This document shows, in pieces, positions 9,498 to 22,625 of a stretch of 64,000 bases of DNA. Position numbers and translations under genes: made by a program. A model generated the notes under the pieces. The model saw nothing but the letters and a program-made list of their open reading frames with translations, was not told the origin of the DNA and made no database searches. Source of the stretch: Cryptomeria japonica (Eukaryota; Streptophyta; Pinopsida; Cupressales; Cupressaceae); NCBI RefSeq assembly GCF_030272615.1, contig NC_081410.1, forward strand, positions 118,305,140-118,369,139, in the 5' to 3' direction. The first letter of the stretch is position 1; the number at the start of each line of letters is the position of its first letter.

Positions 9498-11641
9498 GTG
9501 AACAAATAACTTCTATGGCTATTGGTGTTTTTTGTGTTTTGATAGTATTTTGGAAGTTTTTAGCGGCAAAAGGAGTATTGGAAGACACCTGCAAACTTTT
9601 GTAAGTAATAGAATTTTGCTTTAGGTAAGGTTTGTATCATGATGTAGTGTATTTAAGCTTTTTCCCTTCGATCTTATAGGGGTATAGTTGCTCTCTTTAT
9701 TCTTTCAGTGGTGTTATTATTGCCTACTGCATATATGTTTTTGAAATAGTTACGTGTTCAAGTTTTTCCTTAGTTTTAGATTTTCAGTATTTTTTCAAAC
9801 ATTTATTACAATTTTAAAGCTTTTATAAATAAAGTAGATGCTACTTTTATATTGGAATATCCATCAACTGCCTTCTGCTAAGGAATTCATTGGAGTTCTA
9901 GTTTCAGGATGTCCATGTGTTTTCAGCTAATTGTATATGAAGTGAAGTAAATTTTTTAGTTTAATGAGCCATTGTTTTTGTTTAGATATTTTAGTTGTTC
10001 ATAGGAGTTTGCCAAGTATCTTTAGGTGAGTCCAACATTTTAGATATGAACTTGCAGGGCTTATTTGAGACATTTTGTACCCATATGAGATTTTTGTATT
10101 GTGTCAATTTTAAAGCTATCATCTATTGTTTTCACAAGCATAAGTTATGATCAGGACCTGTCAATTTTGTTTTGTCTTAAATGTTTACAAGATCATGCAA
10201 TGATGCTCTTGAAGTTATTCTTCATGGCAAGGAAAAAAGGTCTTGATATTGCATACACTTGATAGAATTAAGTTCATGGTCAAAATCTGACCAAAACATT
10301 ATTGAGAAGGAAGCATCCAAGTCAAAAAATGCAGAGTATGGGGATCAAGTGCACACTTGGAGTGGAAACATGCATCAGAAAAGGGGAAAGCCCAAAGTTT
10401 AAATATCCATTGTTAGGTGTGCGCCTAGAGTTCTGTTGCACACCTACAAAGGGCTGAAATTATTTCAAGTTATGGAAAGAAAGACTCAAGCGAATGGCAT
10501 TTAGAGGTGCAAGCTCATAGGTTGTATAAAGGCGCATGCCTGTTGGTTTGGGGTGCACCTATAAAAGAAGAAGTTAAATTTCAAACAAAACAGTCTACTA
10601 TTCAACACGTGTCCATTGTAGTACAACAGGATGAACTAATATCAGTCAACAAATGAGGAATTGATGACAAATGAGCATCAAGCAGTACCAAGTTACCAAC
10701 ATTGAGTTTTTGATTGGGTACAACAGGATGGACTAATATCAGTCAACAAAGAGGAATGCAATCTCATTAATTTCTCCCAATTTTAGTGTGAATTAGATGT
10801 ATCCAGTAGGTATTAACGTTTCTAGTGCTTGAGGTTGGATGAAAGGAGGTAATCAGAGTTACAGCTCCAGGGATCCCTTGTAACCATCTTTGTCTAAGAA
10901 TAACAACCATTTGAAGAAAGGGCCAAGCATCTCTTATCATGATATCTGAATTAAGTGGGTGTAGAGTTGATTGACTCTCTATACAGATAATGGTTTCCCG
11001 TATTCTCATTAGATTTCATAGTAGATCACTAAAGTAAAATGCTCCCTAGGCCATATGTTTTTGAGGGGGTAGGGATGTCACTTCTTATCACTTGCAGAAT
11101 TTGATGGCACCCACTATCCTTAAGGAATGTGCAGAATAGAGAAAAAACTACTAGAGAAAGAAGTAGTAATCACACATGCCTTAGTGCCTTACCCTATGAA
11201 CAATGAGAAGGCCCTATTCAGCTATCTATATTGAGAGGATGTGGAAATACTTGATCCTCTTTACGGATAATGGTATTCCCATCTGATCTTACATTAGATA
11301 GGGCAGTAAAAATGCTCCCCAGATTCAATGTTTTGGAAGTTGTAGGGACTTTATCTTGTCGCCTGCAGAATATGATGACATCTACATATCGTAAGAAATA
11401 TGTAGCATGGGTAGCCAACTTGGTAGTGAGCAATTGGTTTGAGAGTGGGGTTTATTTGTTTTAAGTACCACATTAGATTTTGCCAATTCTTTCAAATAAA
11501 TTGTTACATCATCATTATTCACACATTACATGCACATCGCAATACTTGAACACAATGTGAAAAATTATAGTTTGGAGTATGTCCCCAATTAATCTTCAAT
11601 CTTGATCAAAACTCATCACCTGATATAATAATTTGGGTTAA
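9498..11641. other. no recognised gene; degraded repeats
   Basis: AT-rich sequence without convincing coding capacity. A 40-bp direct repeat beginning GTACAACAGGATG occurs at 10621 and 10717. A diverged ~140-bp duplication is at about 10970-11115 and 11250-11390 (shared words GATAATGGT, AAATGCTCCC, GCAGAAT). Short minus-strand frames over these (10767-11009, 11218-11433) show no known motif. Confidence 0.6.
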
Positions 11642-12638
11642 TGATGCGGATCAAAGATCAAGAACTCCAAGGAGTGTTGATCTTCATGGCCATCACCCAA
11701 CTCCTCAAATTTCCTTAATCGATAGAACATTTATAGGCAAAGAAATGAACCCACAAAATTATTAATTACCAGCCATGAATTTTATTTAAAATGTGCATAG
11801 AAACTCTTCACTGGCAACTTTTCACAAATTAAATTGATCGAGCAAATGAAGTCTTTTCACTCCAAAAATTTGCACAGTGAAAGCTCGCACCATTGTCTAC
11901 AAAAATACATGTTCATAATTGTTTTCATAATAATAATGACATGCTTTATTTATGCTATAAACACCAGGAAACCCATTACAATTCTGAAATAATTGTTTCC
12001 AATCAGCAACACACATCCAATCTAATACATTTTTCTATGCTGAAATTTTCAACCTGGACGATAGAAATTTTTAATCCCCATCCTCTCTAAAATTTTTCAA
12101 CATTGTACCTGTAACTTTTCTCCTTCGGGAGTTGGATTTTTCTTCTTGAATCTTCTTCTTCCTACTCCTTTCCCTCTCTATTTATGCATTTAAAATCATC
12201 TAGAAACTCCATCCTGCAATTTGGAACTGTAGTAAATGTAATTCCCTTGCAAGAATTAGTTTTTGTAACTCATTATCATGCAATCTCTAGACATCAGTGA
12301 TAGAGCCAAACCAAAGGTAGGGATGTTAGAATTTGAAAATGGGACCAAAACAGCAATAAATGACCCACTCCCAAGCTTGGGTGTTGAAATTTTCACCTCT
12401 CTATTTTGAAGATGAAACTTTAAAACATTGTGCAATAAAATCTGTTATCTTCAAAATATTGGTGCCATTAAATAACCAAAGTTAAACATTTAATTTTATA
12501 ATGAAATGGATGATTTCAATGAATTGCTAGGAACCATGCCTGCACAAACACTACAAACCAAAATAAAATTAAAAATAAAAGCAATTCCTTTTGGTGATGT
12601 GGGATTGCCACTGAGCCCGTATGCTCCTGCATCAAACA
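11642..12638 (-). repeat. 3' LTR of the LARD-like element
   Basis: Matches 14550-15545 along its whole length with many substitutions and small indels. Shared blocks include CTCAAATTTCCTTAATCGAT and AATGACCCACTCCCAAG. The right end CAAACA gives a TG start on the minus strand. Confidence 0.8.
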
Positions 12639-12684
12639 CCCCAGGGAAGAAGAAATGTTTCATGAGTTGGAGACTCATGAACAT

Positions 12685-13167
12685 TTAAAAAATATGGTTC
12701 TTCCCTTTGATCCATCGTTCTTCTTGATCTTCTTGATTTTTCTTCTTCTTCACTCTGCTCTGAATTATTCTTTCTCTTCTCTCTTTTATTTTTCCTCTCT
12801 TTCTCCTTCTCATAAATTTTAATTCATTATAATTTGAACTCCTCCAAGGTTCGACTTCCCACTGTATTTCATCATCTTCAACTTGTGCATATAGATCATC
12901 ATTAATATTGTCATGGAATTTAAAGAATTCTATTTTCTTTTTCATACCTATTCCCTTTTCACTCTTCTCCTTCTCTATAGCTGCAACATCCTTCTCATAT
13001 TTTTCTGTTTCATCATATTCCTCCATCCTATTCTTATCATTTACATGTAAATGAAACTCATCAAATAATTCACCAAAATCAAATTTTACCTCATCATTCA
13101 CATTGGTGACTTTTGCTCCATCTGTTGTCAGTGCAAGTCGTTCTCTTTCAACTATTGCAATCTGCAT
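12685..13167 (-). CDS. internal ORF of LARD-like element, charged protein, unknown
   Basis: 160 codons, very rich in Glu, Lys and Arg (EKYEKDVAAIEKEKSEKG, later RRRKRGKIKERRER), suggesting a charged coiled or disordered protein. It has no zinc knuckle, protease or polymerase motif. It may be a relic of a larger frame shared with 13558-13875, from which it is separated by stops and a tandem duplication. Low-complexity A/G-rich sequence opens long frames easily, so translation is doubtful. Confidence 0.3.
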   Translation of the reverse strand: MQIAIVERERLALTTDGAKVTNVNDEVKFDFGELFDEFHLHVNDKNRMEEYDETEKYEKDVAAIEKEKSEKGIGMKKKIEFFKFHDNINDDLYAQVEDDEIQWEVEPWRSSNYNELKFMRRRKRGKIKERRERIIQSRVKKKKNQEDQEERWIKGKNHIF

Positions 13168-13327
13168 TAGTAAGTCATCTTCTTTTCTTCTTTTCTTTTC
13201 TCTATGTTCTCTTTACATTGCTGTCCCAAAATTTTCAATATCTCCATGCCCTCTGTAAGACTAAACTCTGCTACAACTTCAGTGCTCTTCATCTCTGTAA
13301 GTTCACTATTACCTTCTTCAATAATAC

Positions 13328-13588
13328 TACTCTTTTCATTCATCTCACATCCAAAAACTCATCAAATTTTTTTGCATCAATTTCACTTTCACATACATCG
13401 TAAAAATGACCTGTTACCTGTATGTTTTATTTCTTCTTTACGGCTGTCTCAAATTGTTTACTCTTTTCATTCATCTCACATCCAAAAACTCATCAAATTT
13501 TTTTGCATCAATTTCACTTTCACATACATCGTAAAAATGACCTGTTACCTGTATGTTTTATTTCTTCTTTATGGCTGTCTCAAATTTT
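13328..13588. repeat. 131-bp tandem duplication
   Basis: Unit 13328-13458 is repeated at 13459-13588 almost without change (TACTCTTTTCATTCATCTCA at the start of both). It is internal to the LARD-like element and disrupts any reading frame joining 12685-13167 with 13558-13875. Confidence 0.9.
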
Positions 13589-13875
13589 CCTTCATGAATT
13601 ATTGCTACTACATTTTTTACATCTTCCTCTTTTTCTTCTATTTCAACTACTACCTTAGTTATTACCTCTTTCACACCTTCAAAATGACATGTTACAGTTG
13701 CATGCTTGTTCTTTTCATCAATTCCTCCTTTATCCTCTTGCATGAGGATCTCTTCTTCAATGTCATGTGCATGACATTCTGCTACTTCTTCCCTTTTACC
13801 TACAAACAAAATATCACAAGGATTATAAAAATTAAATGTTTTCAATGGCTCCTCCTCCTCAACCTTCTTTGACAC
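13558..13875 (-). CDS. internal ORF of LARD-like element, acidic, unknown
   Basis: 105 codons with acidic stretches (EEVAECHAHDIEEEILMQED, VVVEIEEKEEDVKNV). The frame ends at the tandem duplication. Codon bias and charge pattern resemble the 12685-13167 frame, so both may derive from one accessory ORF of an ancestral element. No known domain was recognised. Confidence 0.3.
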   Translation of the reverse strand: MSKKVEEEEPLKTFNFYNPCDILFVGKREEVAECHAHDIEEEILMQEDKGGIDEKNKHATVTCHFEGVKEVITKVVVEIEEKEEDVKNVVAIIHEGKFETAIKKK

Positions 13876-14535
13876 TTGACACTTCTTCCAATAGTTTCTC
13901 TATCTTCCTTATCTCCTCTCTCAATAGGTGATCTTCATCTTCATCTATTTGTTTGCCAAACTTAGGACACTCATAGTCCAATTTCTCTTCTTTTCTCTTT
14001 CTTACTCCATTCTTTTATTTTCTTTACTTGTTTTCTTTCATCAATAACTCTATGGGCTGCTCCCACATGTTCTTCCTTCCATGCTTTTTCCATCACAGGG
14101 CTGCAACTTTGCATTTTCTCTTTCCTCTTTTCACTATCTTCTTTGCCAAATCTCTGCTATTCCTCTTTCTTCTCTTCGTTTTACTCTTTCAAGTGGTTGT
14201 TTTTCTTTCCACATTTTCTTTTACGCATTTCAACTTCTTTTCTGCACTCCATCTCAAGCACAAAACATCCTAAAACCCATCCTATTACAAAGTTCATGCC
14301 TTTGCTCTTTGGCATTTCTTCAAACACTTGCTACATGCTCTCAATCTGCAATTCAACTATTCTTAACAGAAACTTTGGAAGATGCTTCCTGTACCCACTC
14401 TCTGTCAGTGGAGGAACTGTACACCCTCTATCCAGCCTTATTTTTGCTACAGAATAGCCAACAAAACCTCTTAGTTATAGGAGTCTTGCAACAAACTCAT
14501 ACATAGCAAATCTCACACTTTACAAAACTCACCTT

Positions 14536-14547
14536 TCTCTAATACTA
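14536..14547 (-). other. degenerate tRNA-iMet primer binding site
   Basis: The plus strand reads TCTCTAATACTA, agreeing with GCTCTGATACCA at 9 of 12 bases. It sits two bases inside the right-hand LTR, where the primer site of a minus-strand element belongs. Confidence 0.55.
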
Positions 14548-14549
14548 TT

Positions 14550-15545
14550 TGATGTAGATCAAAGATTAGGAACTTCAAGGAGTGTTGATCTTTGCAGCCA
14601 TTACATAATTCCTCAAATTTCCTTAATCGATAGAACATTCATAAGCAAAGAAATGAACCCACAAAATTATTAATTACCAGCCATATATTTTTTTTTAAAT
14701 GTGCATAGAAACTCTTTACTGGCAAATTTCCACAAATAAAATTGATCAACCAAATGAAGTCTTTTCACACTAAAAATATGCACAATGAAAGTTCCCACCT
14801 TTGTTACAAAATTGGATGTTTATAAAGTTCTTCCTAATAACAATGACATGCTTTATTTTATGTTAAAAGCAGCAGAAACCCATTACAAATCTGAAATAAT
14901 TCTTTCCAATCTGTAACACACATCCAATATAATGCATTTTTCTATGCTGGAATCTTTCAACCTGGACGATAGAATTTTTTATCCCCATCCTCTCTAAAAA
15001 TTTTCAACATTCTACCTTATGAAAATATCTCCTACTTATCAACATCATACCTGTTAATCTCCTCTGGGAGTTTGTGTTTCTTATTGAATCTTTTTCTTCC
15101 TACTCTTTTTCATCTAGAAACTCCCTCTTGCAATTTGAAACTTCCAGCAAAATTGACTCCTCTGCAAGAATTAATTTTTGTAACTCCTCATTCTCACGCA
15201 ATCTCCAAACATCAGAGATAGAGCCAAACCAAAAATACGGATGTCTGAATTTGAAAATGGGACCAACACAACAATAAATGACCCACTCCCAAGTTTGGGT
15301 GTTGGAATTTTCACCTCTCCATTTTGAAGATAAAACTTAAAATTACCGTGCAATAAACTTTATTACCTTCAAAATATGGTTGCCACTGAATAACCGAAGT
15401 TAAACTTTTAATTTTATAATGAGATGGATGGTTTCAATAAATTCCTAGGAACCATGCCTGCACAAACACCACAAACCAAAATAAAAGCAGTTCTTTTTTG
15501 GTGATGTACGATTGCTAATGAGCCCAGATGCTCTAGCATCAGATA
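14550..15545 (-). repeat. 5' LTR of the LARD-like element
   Basis: Partner of 11642-12638. It begins TGATGTAGATC on the plus strand and ends near GCATCAGATA, where the minus-strand start has decayed from TG to TA. Confidence 0.8.
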
Positions 15546-18500
15546 ACCCTTATTCTTCTGAATATAAATGAATTATTAGCCCAGCAGCTTTCAGTGATAG
15601 CTGATATGGGGACAAGTCAATATTGACATTTATCAACCATAGTGGTTTTCACTCATGAAGCTGACAGATGTAATCTGGTCAACTTTTATTCACTCTAGGT
15701 TTGGTGGCAGTGAAATAAATTTTGTACTCTATTGGAAAATGCCTTATCTTTTGACTTTTGACATGTATATGATCTCTATATTAAGACAATCACAAGTAGT
15801 ATATCAGATCCTTTTCAGATAAATTTTAAGAAGCAATTAATATCACTGTTTCTTTTATCTGCCTTTGTTCTTTTATGGGAACTTGTTTTAGGTGATACAG
15901 GTCTAAGGAATGTTTTCACTACATTACTGGGGATTTTTTTGTTAAGTTTTTGTATGGTTAAATTTTTTTCAGATAGAGGCATGCAAAATATCTGCCCATC
16001 TCTTTAGATTGAAAATCTAGAACTTAAGACAGGTTTTAATAACTGTGATACCAGGCAGTCCAGGCAATTGCAGGAGCAGCACCAGTCTATGCTGATGGAG
16101 AAGTAGATGAGAGAATCCTTGTTCACATATCTTACAGTCCACGAAGGTTGCATTTCCTTTTACGTATTCTTCTTTCTGTTGAATGATTGGACCTGCCTTT
16201 TTGCTTTTTTTGTACATTTATTCTTATTAACATTTGGTTTTGTAACTTTATATGAAGGATTGACGATATGTTTTTATTAGATGACCAGTGTTATCAAAGG
16301 GTAAATGAAGTGTTGCAGTTGAATGTTTTTATTGGAGGCAACTATTGTTAGTTTGTTCATTCTCATCTTTCAATTTGGAACAAAGGTGTGGTAGAACCAC
16401 TCTTTGAACTAGAAAGGGTAACTCTATGTAATAAAAACTAACTTAATTTGAACACTATGTACTTGTTATTTACGATGTTTGTGGTGGTTCACATTCATGT
16501 TGAATAAAATTAAAGGTATTTATGTACTTGTTATTTACAATCTTTGGGGTGTTTTATGTTCCCGCTGAATTAAATTAAAGGTATGTCTTTTTGGATTCAG
16601 CTAGGGCAAAAGGTGACATACTTGAGGCTAAAGATTTTAATGCTTTTTGATTGAATTGAAACTTCATGATTACTACACATTTATGTTGTTCAACTAAAAG
16701 AAGAGATTGAGCAATGCAAGTGCACAAGGATTGAACAAGCTTAAATACAAGGACACATGTGCTTTGGTAGATTGAATCAAGGAATTACAAAGCCACAATT
16801 TTCAACTTCAAGTAAACCTGCAATACAAAGTGTTTAAACTTGATAGACACAATTTAATTTACCTCAGCACACAACAAATAATACATAGTATTCCAATAAT
16901 ACTTTAGAAGCAAGGTAGACAGTATTAATTTTTATTGAATGAATAATGAACTCTAGATTAACAGTATTGAGTGAAGAACAATTTCAGCAACAAGTAAGAA
17001 GGAAAATTATTTTCAGTTAACTAAGTGCAGAATGGCATTTATCAGGTTTACAAAGCTATTGCATAGGAAAATAATAAAAAAGCTAATGGTGACTTCTACA
17101 CTAAGAAAATACTACTTGCATGCGATGCCAAATTTATTTCAAATTTCTATCCACCAATATTGAATCTAAACCGGGCAATCTTTTGTTAGACTCTAGGTAA
17201 AGATGACTATATACTAAACCTAGAAGTCATATCTCTTGCATGACAAGAGATCCAAAAATAGATGATATAAAAATAATCAACTTCTAAAAAGGCTCATTGA
17301 TGTAAAATGAAAGGCTACTAAAAATTGCATGAGCGATAAAATATTCTATTCCCTTAGAAAAGGGCGACTTCTAAAAGCTATTTTTTAGTGTGGGCTAAAA
17401 ATAGATTATTGACAAGCAGTTGTGGTGTTTATTTTGATGAAGCCTTTTCTCTGTTCATGGCAAACTCTTTGAAGATGCTTGAAATTTGATATCCTGAAAA
17501 CCAATGTGTTGAATGCGACAAGTCCTTTGTTTTTGAACTCGCTTAAAAGACTCATCGAATGATGCAAAGATGATTGCCAAATGATAGTATATCACAATTA
17601 AGATCTGGCTATCTCTCTCCACATGCTTTGGCAATCACTGAATAATTACTCTTAAAACTTCAATATGTTGATGTCCATTTGAAAACTTGCTGCAACCATG
17701 ACTGAGAAATGCTGATTTAGACTACTACATAGGCCCTATTGTCTTGTTTATTAGATGAAAGCTGAAAATACTATACTGCTGAAAATAAAACCACATGAAG
17801 AAAATCCTTTCAAAATGCCCTTATGATTGATTTCACTTTGATTTTGCTGACAAATGACATAAAGAAAGGAAGATTCTGAAGAAAATAAATTTTGCTGTTA
17901 TGACAAAGTCTGATTTTATTTGGTGGTCTACCCAGAACCTGTTGTAGGAAACAATGAAGATAGAGGGATTATTCAAAACCAAATACAAGTCTAAATCATA
18001 TGCTTTAGGAATTCATAAATTGGTAAAATGCTGTGTTTACCTTGTGACTGTACCAGGTCCTAATCTAAGGGATGACAATTGCAATTGAGCTGGAACTTTG
18101 AGATTGAACTGTTCAAGGACACTTGGTGGCAATTATCATAAATTGTGTGGAGGTTGGACGGAGTCTAAATTGGAAAGTTAAGGTGTTAATAAAGAAAATC
18201 TCTCCTTTCAAGAGAAACTCTTTCATAGAAGATCCTGTCATTTATTAGGAAGCAGAAATAGTGGTGGACTCCATGTCCAATATGAGAGTCAGATCTACAA
18301 TTGCATGACCCATTCAGAGTGAATTGGCCTTTTTAGCTGTCTTATAGTTGGTATAATGACTTGTTGTCTTGAACTTGATTTGCCATGGCCTTTTTGGCGA
18401 GTAGTCTAGATAATTGCTTCATAGGTGGCATTTCTGCATTTAACTGCTACAGCTCTTTGAACAGAGATACTTTTGAACTATCTTTTGGATATGGCCTTGT

Positions 18501-20028
18501 TCATACAATTTTACTTGAGGTTGTATGCATTAAAAACTGTCAAATTCACCAGGTGGCTGTGGCTATGACAATAATAATTAATGATTCCAGAGTAACTTTG
18601 TTGTTTCTTTTTTCTTGCTAGGTTTTGCAATATTTTCCTGTGGTATCTATGTACTGGCCTATAAGTTTCTAGCTGACAATGATACGCAAAAGGTGGTATA
18701 AGTGAAAAAAAACAGTGACACAAAATAAATCATAGTAGCATTCTATTTGCACACCATTGATGTGGTGTAGCAAAGTGTAAATGAAATTCAATCACTAAAG
18801 CTTAAAATGGGAAAAACTTGAGATATTAAAAAATGATACGATATCCTAAAAAATAGAAAGAAAGAAAATAAATTATATTAATGTCTGCAAATTACCAAGA
18901 ATAGTTCAAGGGGTTTGCAATCAGTGAAGCAGATGAAAAACATCTAGGAAGGAAACAAAATGCATTAGGTGTCTATATTGTGGGGGCTGTTGAAGGTGCC
19001 AACAATATTATCATCAATTTCTAAAGGTGTAGCAATACATAGTTGGAAATATTCGTTGAGGATTGTCTAGGGCTAAAGTGGCCAAGTTGGACAATCTTAG
19101 GAGGCAATCAATTCCTATTAGAAACTTCCCCAACACTCAAGGTTGAAGAATGCTAGGCGTTAGAGAATAAATTGGTAATGTTGGATTGCCTACAAGTTTC
19201 GTGTTGTGAAAGAGCAGTGTTAGAGGGTTTTAAATATTGAGAAGGGATAGAGCCTAGATTATTAGAATGAAAGCAAGGGTGCGGAGCAGACTTAGTCCTA
19301 GTTGACCAAGGAAGAACAATGCCTTGCAGATATATCTCCATTTGTATGTGGATCAATAGAATTCGAGGGTGCTAAATTCTTCCAACATTTGTGATGGGAT
19401 GAAAGAATGGAGTAATCAATTTGGTAGATGGTGGACTTCCATGGAGAAATCAATTACTCAAAGTTGTGGTCTCACATAGAATTTTTTAAAAATTGTCAAG
19501 CATCTTTGATTAGGTAGTGGAAGAAATTCGATAGAGAACCACTAGATTCTTTGTATAAACAATGGTACCTCCCACATATTTCCTAGTAGATCAAACATAA
19601 TAAAATAAAAATGCTTTGTGATCTCTATGTCTTGGAAAAAGAACAAAGATGGGAAACCCTTTCATTGTGTAAAATATGGTAGTCCGCCACAAGTTGAAGT
19701 TGACGGGAGCACACCTGCAATGGGTCAAATGGAATCCTTCAACCATGAGACCAAGTCAACACATATGTCTTACATGGTCCGAAAAGGGCATAGATTGTGA
19801 AAGGTAAATGAGAATAAAAAGGAATTATTGGGAAAATTCAGAAAACAATTCATTCTATCATTTGCCAAATTTCAGAAACCATTGTGCAGAACTCTAGTTG
19901 AGCATTTCCTTTGAGGACGGAAACCCTCTTGGATCTTCTGTAATCGAAGGACGAAGACTGTTTGGTTTCATGTGTTGGCTTTGTTTGGAAGTCGAATTTG
20001 TGCTTCAATGAAACTTAGAGGTTTATAG
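15546..20028. other. no recognised gene; one possible exon and small repeats
   Basis: AT-rich sequence with no clear transposon domain. A 65-bp tandem pair starting ATGTACTTGTTATTTAC lies at 16457-16586. Small frames at 18385-18621 (plus) and 19153-19356 (minus) have no recognisable motif. The candidate exon at 16055-16146 is listed separately. Confidence 0.6.
16055..16146 (+). pseudogene. candidate exon, unrecognised product
   Basis: Between an AG at 16053-16054 and a GT at 16147-16148, 30 codons are open and protein-like (AGAAPVYADGEVDERILV, then HISYSPR). Its start phase fits the donor phase of the candidate exon ending at 9497. The opposite strand is also open here, so the call rests on composition and splice-site fit only. 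Confidence 0.3.
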
Positions 20029-20206
20029 TGTTCGTGGAATGCAGTGATTTTATTAAAAGAATAGAGATGTACATATAGCATTCATGAAGACGATGTTTCT
20101 ATTAAGAAACAATCGCAAATTGAAGAAAAATAGAAACTATCTAATATGTACAATAAATTACATTATTGATCATTAATTAAATAATTATTAAGATATTATT
20201 CTAATA
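20029..20206 (-). repeat. 3' LTR of copia B
   Basis: Plus-strand ends TGTTCGTGG...TTCTAATA. On the minus strand it is preceded by the purine tract AAAGGAGAG, the second-strand primer. Confidence 0.9.
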
Positions 20207-22625
20207 CTCTCCTTTAATGGTCAATCTGTCAATTACACCAAGTTGCCCCCCAAATTTGACAAACTTGTTTGGGCTCAGAGACTTGGTGAGAATATCTGCT
20301 GTTTGATCCTTTGTCGGAACATACATCAACTGAGCTGATCCGTCTTTAACCAGCTTCCGAATGAAGTGACAATGAAGTTCAACATGCTTGGTTCTCTCCT
20401 GGAAGACTAGATTTTTGGCCAATTTGAGCACCCCTTGATTGCCGCAATAAAGGGGAGTAGGACTTGCTTGAGACATCTGCATGTCTAAAAGCATCCTCCC
20501 AAGCCAAACTGCTTCACAAGTTGCCTTAACTGTTCCTCGATAGTCTACTTTTGTCGAGGAAAGAGCCACTGTTTGTTGCTTTTTACTAGTCCATGTGACT
20601 GCACTAGATGCCAAACTGAAAACATACCCAGATGTTGATTTTCTGTCATCAACAAAACCTGCCCAATCTGAGTCTGTAAAACCAATGAGTCTAGGATCGT
20701 GACTTCTGCTATACAAAAGATCAAAATTAGAAGTGCCCTTCACATAACGCAACACACGCTTCGTTGCTACCCAATGATCGACCTTGGGCGCTGTCATGAA
20801 GTGTGAAATGTAGCTCACTGCAAAACTGAGATCAGGCCTAGTAGCAATAAGGTAGATGAGACTGCCCACTAGTTGCCTGAATGCTGATTCATTCACCATA
20901 GGTGAATCTGATTTGGTTGTCAACTTCAGCCCTTTCTCCATAGGTTTGTAGTCTTTCATCCGAAACTTGTCCAGCAGACTGTGGACATACGTAGACTGAG
21001 ATATGAAGATGCTACCTACTTCAACACCTAAGAAATAGTGCAGAAGTCCCAAGTCTGTCATGTCAAAGGATTGGCACAAACTCTGTTTGATCTGATCGAT
21101 CAAAAGTGCCGAACTACCAGTGATAATTAGGTCATCAACATAGACAACAAGAATAAGAATATGACGACCAATGTTTTTGACATACATATTAGAATCAGAT
21201 GGACTCCTCTAAAAGCTATGATCTGCGAGGTACTTGTCAATTTTGATGTACCAAGCCCGAGGAGCCTGTTTTAGGCCATAGAGTGCTTTCACCATTCTGC
21301 ACACTTGATGTTCTTTTCCACCAACCTTAGAGGTAGGGTCATGTAGACTTCTTGCAAGTCACCATTGAGGAATGCACTCTTAACGTCCATCTGATGGACT
21401 TTCCAACCAAACCGAGTTGCTAAGGCAAGGATGAGCCGAATGGTACTTATTTTGGTTGTAGGAGCAAAAGTCTCCTCATATTCAATGCCCTCCTTCTATT
21501 AGAATCCCCTAGCAATGAGACGAGCTTTGTACTTGTCAAGGGTTCCATCAACTTTGTACTTATCCTTATACACCCATTTGCAGCTAATGGGCTTCTTCCC
21601 TAGTGGAAGATCAGAGAGGACCCAAGTGTTGTTCTTCAAAAGACTTTAGTGTTCAGCTTCCATAGCCTTTTCGCACTCGGGAATTCCTTTAGCCTCAGAA
21701 TATGTTTGGGGCTCAAAAACATCGTGAATTTTGGCCATGAGAGCAAAGTTGATTGTAGTTTGCTGCTTGCTCTTGTTTTTGGAAGATCTACCCTCGATGA
21801 GCTCATGAGGATGAAGATCACTTATGGTCTTTGCCCACCATTTAGGCTGGAGAGTAGAAGGACTAACATCAAATGCAGCAAGAATAAGTGGAATTGGATC
21901 TAGAACAGGTTGAATATCGACATCATTCAGAGGAAATTCAAGTTGAGCATCATCAAATTCAGATTCTGCATCGTCCCTCCCATGAGGTGAACCTAATGGA
22001 AGACGGACGCCCAAATCAGTAGCCTTCAAAGCTTGGTCCTTAGAATTCTGCACAGACGAGGATAGCTAAAAAGGTCATTGTTCTTCATCAAAGACAACAT
22101 TGTGACTGAAGATGAGGTGATTGGTGTCTACATCAATCAACCAGCAAACCTTGTGGTTGTCACTGTACCCTGTGAGCATAAGTTTTTGACTCTTGGAATC
22201 CAACTTGGAGCACTCGGCATCTGGAATCCAAACATATGCTAAAGAGCCAAAGACTTTCAGATGACTAATCCTAGGTTTGCGACCGGCTTCTTCAGGAGTC
22301 TTTCCCTTAACAGCTTGTGTGGGAGGCCGATTAAGGAGATAGACTGCTATATACTGCTTCGGCCCAATATTTCTTGGGAACACTCCTATGTTCTAACATT
22401 GACCTAGCCATCTCAGTGATAGTGCGGTTGTGATGCTCTACAACGCCGTTCTACTAAGGAGTGGTTAATTGGCGTTTGATGCCATGAGTATCATAGAAGT
22501 TGCAGAAAATGGTAGAACAAAACTCCCCCCCAATATTTGACCTAAGAGTGACTATGGGATAGCCAGACTCTTTCTCTACTAAGGTCTTAAACTTTTTAAA
22601 TACATTAAAAACCTTTGATTTTGGT
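20201..22625 (-). pseudogene. copia B pol: integrase, RT, RNase H, frameshifted
   Basis: In translation order, integrase C-terminal sequence is at 22383-22075 (KVFGSLAYVWIPD, GYSDNHKVCWLID). A linker follows at 22053-21646. RT N-terminal motifs lie in shifted frames around 21600-21200. The RT catalytic YVDDLIITG and the RNase H domain through ADILTKSL are at 21187-20201 in one 328-residue frame. Part of the integrase core (22384-22625) is broken by stops and shifts, and the sequence encoding the catalytic aspartates is degraded there. The family product is a single polyprotein, so this copy is dead. The frame ends inside the 3' LTR. Confidence 0.88.

Larger units (their letters stand above)
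11642..15545 (-). mobile_element. non-autonomous LTR retrotransposon (LARD-like)
   Basis: Two diverged direct repeats of about 1 kb (11642-12638 and 14550-15545) flank 1.9 kb of internal sequence. Reading on the minus strand, the LTR begins TGTTTGATGC at 12638 and ends in GCATCA at 11642. A degenerate tRNA-iMet primer site lies next to the right-hand LTR, which fixes the orientation. No gag, protease, RT or integrase motif is present, so it must have depended on another element. LTR divergence is high, and no target duplication remains recognisable (GTTAA left, ACCCT right), so the insertion is old. Confidence 0.75.

Noticed and set aside
13204-13872. Plus-strand 222-codon frame rich in Phe, Leu and Ser
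   Set aside because: It is the complement of the A/G-rich charged frames in the LARD-like element; a low-complexity T/C-rich strand opens such hydrophobic frames by chance.
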